From the NCBI GenBank assembly GCA_964019165.1, contig OZ025272.1, positions 1,028,701-1,092,700 of the forward strand: a stretch of DNA of 64,000 nucleotides. Direction: 5' to 3'. This DNA comes from Mastigias papua. Taxonomy: Eukaryota; Cnidaria; Scyphozoa; Rhizostomeae; Mastigiidae. Below the pieces are notes generated by a model, which was given only the letters and a program-made list of their open reading frames with translations, was not told where the DNA came from and did no database searches. This document shows positions 11,851 to 64,000 of this stretch, in pieces. A program made the position numbers and the translations under genes. The first letter of the stretch is position 1. The number at the start of each line of letters is the position of its first letter.

Positions 11851-11911
11851 CTGATGCTTTTCCATTGTGAGGGCTTTGCAGTTGGAAAACCAGTCAATGG
11901 ATGCATTGTAG
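11851..11911 (-). CDS. Weak candidate exon with strong donor
   Basis: The minus strand reads a short open frame (...NASIDWFSNCKALTMEKHQ) that ends exactly at CAG|GTAAGT. An acceptor-like TTTATTTTAAG lies upstream. It could belong to the same unrecognised gene as the 9675 exon, with ATG at MEKHQ as a possible start. The evidence is only a good donor and an open frame. Confidence 0.18.
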
Positions 11912-12126
11912 CTTAAAATAAATGGCCTTGCAGTGCATGTTTTGTGCTTTACACATGCCAATTTGAAATTATATGGGTTTTTGGGCTGGTCTTCAAAAAA
12001 TACTTGGGGGGGGGGAATTGGCAAAAAGTCTGGCAACAATGCGAAGTCTAATCTCAGCTGACCATCCATGCTTTTCTTGACTCACCTAATGAGCTACTTC
12101 TTGATAAGCGTGCGTGTGTGTAATTT

Positions 12127-12300
12127 TATATATATGTATATATATACATATATATATATATATACATATATAGAGAATTCAAAAATATACTTTCTCCTGT
12201 TGTAAGCGTTTCGATATATTATTTTCATATATTTATATATAAATATATATATATATATATACACACAGCTGCAGATACATATATACATATACATATACGT
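12127..12300. repeat. (TA)n tract with embedded fold-back-element fragment
   Basis: Two interrupted TA runs (about 12127-12172 and 12223-12300) flank a short unique piece. On the minus strand that piece reads TCGAAACG...AAAGTATATTT. It matches the element next to the TA tract at 51031-51100, so a truncated member of that family sits here. Confidence 0.6.
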
Positions 12301-13952
12301 ATCTACAAGGTTAACTAGTCTAAATCAAACAACATTACATAAATAAGATTGCATTTTCTATAAAGTACACACATCAAATTTCAAACCAATAAGCGCTATG
12401 GCTTGACTTTTGATTTATAGACGACAATCCTCAAAATAGTCCCCTGGGGGGCTTACTCATTTTTAATATTCTTGGATGGGGACCTATTCGAGGGTAGGAC
12501 TCACGTTTGTCTATGAAGCTATCAAGAAACTCGGTCCAGCCTCTTTTCACACCACCAGGCAACAAGAGGCGATCTTGTGATTGCATTAAAACTGAATTCT
12601 CCTCATGGTCTTAACAAATAGAGCCCTAACTACTGAGGGCGGGGGGGGGGGTGTCACATCATTCAATATTTTAAAAAAATGTTAAGATTCAACTCTCAGA
12701 ACTACAGCGTATTTATCCTGAATTTATCACATTGGAAAGCCAAAGAGCTTTTCTCGCAGCTAAATATAAATCAAACAGCTATTGACAGTTCTTTCAGCCG
12801 AGTTGATCTGAAGTTGCATATAAATTGTGTTCAGAAATTTTTGGCAATAAATGTTTGACACCTTCCAATATTTGAAATAGTAATACGGCCCTGTCAAAAT
12901 AGTACAATATTTTCGCTCGAAATTATGGAATATACTCCCACTATTCAAACGGGTTGGAAGTTGACTCATATACCTATTAGTAACCTTAATGAGGCTTTTC
13001 CAGTTCATCAATATTGCTGTTATTCCTTCGATATAATGTTGCTTAGTTTTCCTCCACAAGGGGGTCTCTCTCGATTAGTCTATCTATCTAGAGAGCTCCT
13101 CCACAATGCAATCTATTCTACATACAGTCTTGCAGTGTTATTTTCGTTCAGTCTTTTATTTTATAATATAGTAAAGTGACTTGTATATAACATAAACTGA
13201 TAAATTGTGAAAATGACAAGTGAAAATGTAGACAAAACAAATCTCGATAGCTTTACGAAATAAGTATCAAGTAGACACGTCTAGCGGTTAAAAATGAACG
13301 AAATGTTATAATCAGTGGGGGAGATAGACAGGGGTCAGGAGGTCAGAACAGCCTCCTGTAGAGCTAGACTGCCATGTTGTCAGAAATTCATTATCTTGTC
13401 GGAAAAATAATGCAGTCATTGGTATCTCCTATCAAAGTGTTAAGGTTTGAAAGGCAAGGCGTTTCCATAACTGAATAGCCAAGTAGAGCGATTATTAGAA
13501 AACCAATATACTTCCTATATTTTCGTAGGAAAACTACTTTCTTTTATACTCGATTTTATCACTGTGAGCGTGAAATGTGTGTTGCTGGAATGAGCAAAGC
13601 TACGGTCCAACGTTAGGACGGTGTTGCACCAAGGAATTCTGTGGTTGAACTTTCATGTTCGGCGACATGTAGTTCGCAACGTTTGACCAAAGCTTCTGGT
13701 CTAGCGTTGGATTAAAACTTGATTTCTATGCTCTGTAAGATATGATGATAGATGTAGCATAAGAAGGGTCAAACAGCACCTAATTATTGATGTAACAATT
13801 AAAAACTCTGTCATCTATCTATCCAATAAGATCGGGAAAGGTTGTATCATCCAGGTGCAAAGCTGTTACCCCCGTCCACAAATGGAACACATCCAAAGGA
13901 AGAATGTGACGTCTTTACTTTTATCTCACAGTAGACAGAAGTAGAAAGTGAA
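12301..13952. other. Intergenic region upstream of the 5'-nucleotidase gene
   Basis: No exon, RNA gene or clear promoter element is recognisable here. A poly-G run occurs near 12640. The last few hundred bases presumably hold the promoter and 5' untranslated region of the plus-strand gene, but I see no convincing TATA box or initiator. Confidence 0.4.
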
Positions 13953-32964
<19,012 letters not shown>

Positions 32965-33693
32965 CGTAACTGTTCGGATGCTTTTCCATATACATACATG
33001 CCATTTGATGTTCATACATGATCTCGTAGCGCTCTGTACTAGAGCGCTAAAACCTTGTCATTTTGTGTTGTTTCAACTTCAGTATGGCCGTGGTTAGGAT
33101 ATGAAAAGTACCAGTTCGAACTAGTTCTTAATTCAATAATGCACTGTTCTGCGCATGTCCCTACCCTGCAGCAATGCACTAAAAGGGAAAACAGTCTAGA
33201 ACACATGACAGTATCTTTCATTCTGTTTAATGAAAAAGGTTATTTAATAATGCGCTAAGTTGTTTCTGCTTTTACACACGGTTGTAACGCTATTGCTGCA
33301 TTGCAAGTATTGTTCCGAAGTACAAGGATTAGAATCTAAGGTGGAGTTACTCTGCATTTTGATACCCAATATAAAAATCACGTGAATTAATTCGGATTCG
33401 CATCAAAAAGGTGTATCATAATTTTCCCTAACAATCCTTCATTTGTCAAAGCAATCGCATTTTTGTTCAAAGGTTTCAAAAAGAATTGATTCGTTCAGTT
33501 CTTAGAACATACTTTTGGAGGAAGTCATTCTTAACCAATGAATCATATCATTCCGCATTTCTATATTTGAGCCAGTTCACGAGGGGAGAGGTAAGACTAC
33601 ATTGCATCTTGCTTCCACACGCTTCAAGTACATTAAGGTCTGCAGTTAGCATACATTGCAACGTCGTCTGCCAATTTACGAAAAGCTGAAATA
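32965..33693. other. Intergenic: 5'-nucleotidase 3' side to EGF-gene start
   Basis: This 730-base stretch should hold the 3' UTR of the 5'-nucleotidase gene and the promoter of the EGF gene. No clear AATAAA signal, TATA box or exon is seen. Confidence 0.4.

Positions 33694-64000
<30,307 letters not shown>

Overview
The window is animal nuclear DNA: AT-rich, with short phase-compatible exons, GT-AG introns, very long (TA)n microsatellites and many transposon remnants. The retroelement remnants, the 3'-UTR hairpin type and the style of the 5'-nucleotidase and EGF proteins suggest an invertebrate, possibly a cnidarian. That lineage call is a guess from memory and no search was run.

Three protein genes are well supported. 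(1) Minus strand, 9291 down to 509 and off the left edge: the first six coding exons (156 residues) of a SEH1-like WD-repeat nucleoporin/GATOR2 subunit. (2) Plus strand, 13953-32964: a complete eight-exon ecto-5'-nucleotidase (CD73/NT5E-like) of 585 residues, with signal peptide, all metal and substrate residues and a C-terminal GPI-type tail. (3) Plus strand, 33694 to beyond the right edge: a secreted modular protein with signal peptide, the C-terminal half of an EMI-like domain, one EGF and then 27 calcium-binding-type EGF exons.

The most striking feature is the order of those 27 exons. They form a seven-exon cassette with CDS lengths 120-153-123-123-123-144-123, repeated four times at 42753, 48729, 54278 and 59523. 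The fourth copy lacks only its seventh exon inside the window. Each cassette encodes 303 residues and its second module is an eight-cysteine EGF variant. All exons are phase 1-1, so whole cassettes can be added without a frameshift.

Two autonomous-type DNA transposons with a Mutator-like (PF20700-type) transposase sit in introns of genes 1 and 2, both antisense to their host. Each is flanked by TTAA and has matching terminal inverted repeats, which fits the Kolobok superfamily. The first has an open frame; the second is broken by one TGA codon. Other repeats include a 499-bp palindrome of two inverted tRNA-derived elements, fold-back elements bounded by (TA)n, three MITE-like families, two LINE reverse-transcriptase tails, a retroelement endonuclease-like remnant, tRNA-type SINE pieces and two coding-length minisatellites. 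Two low-confidence gene fragments are also recorded (minus strand at 9675-9787 and 34102-34554).
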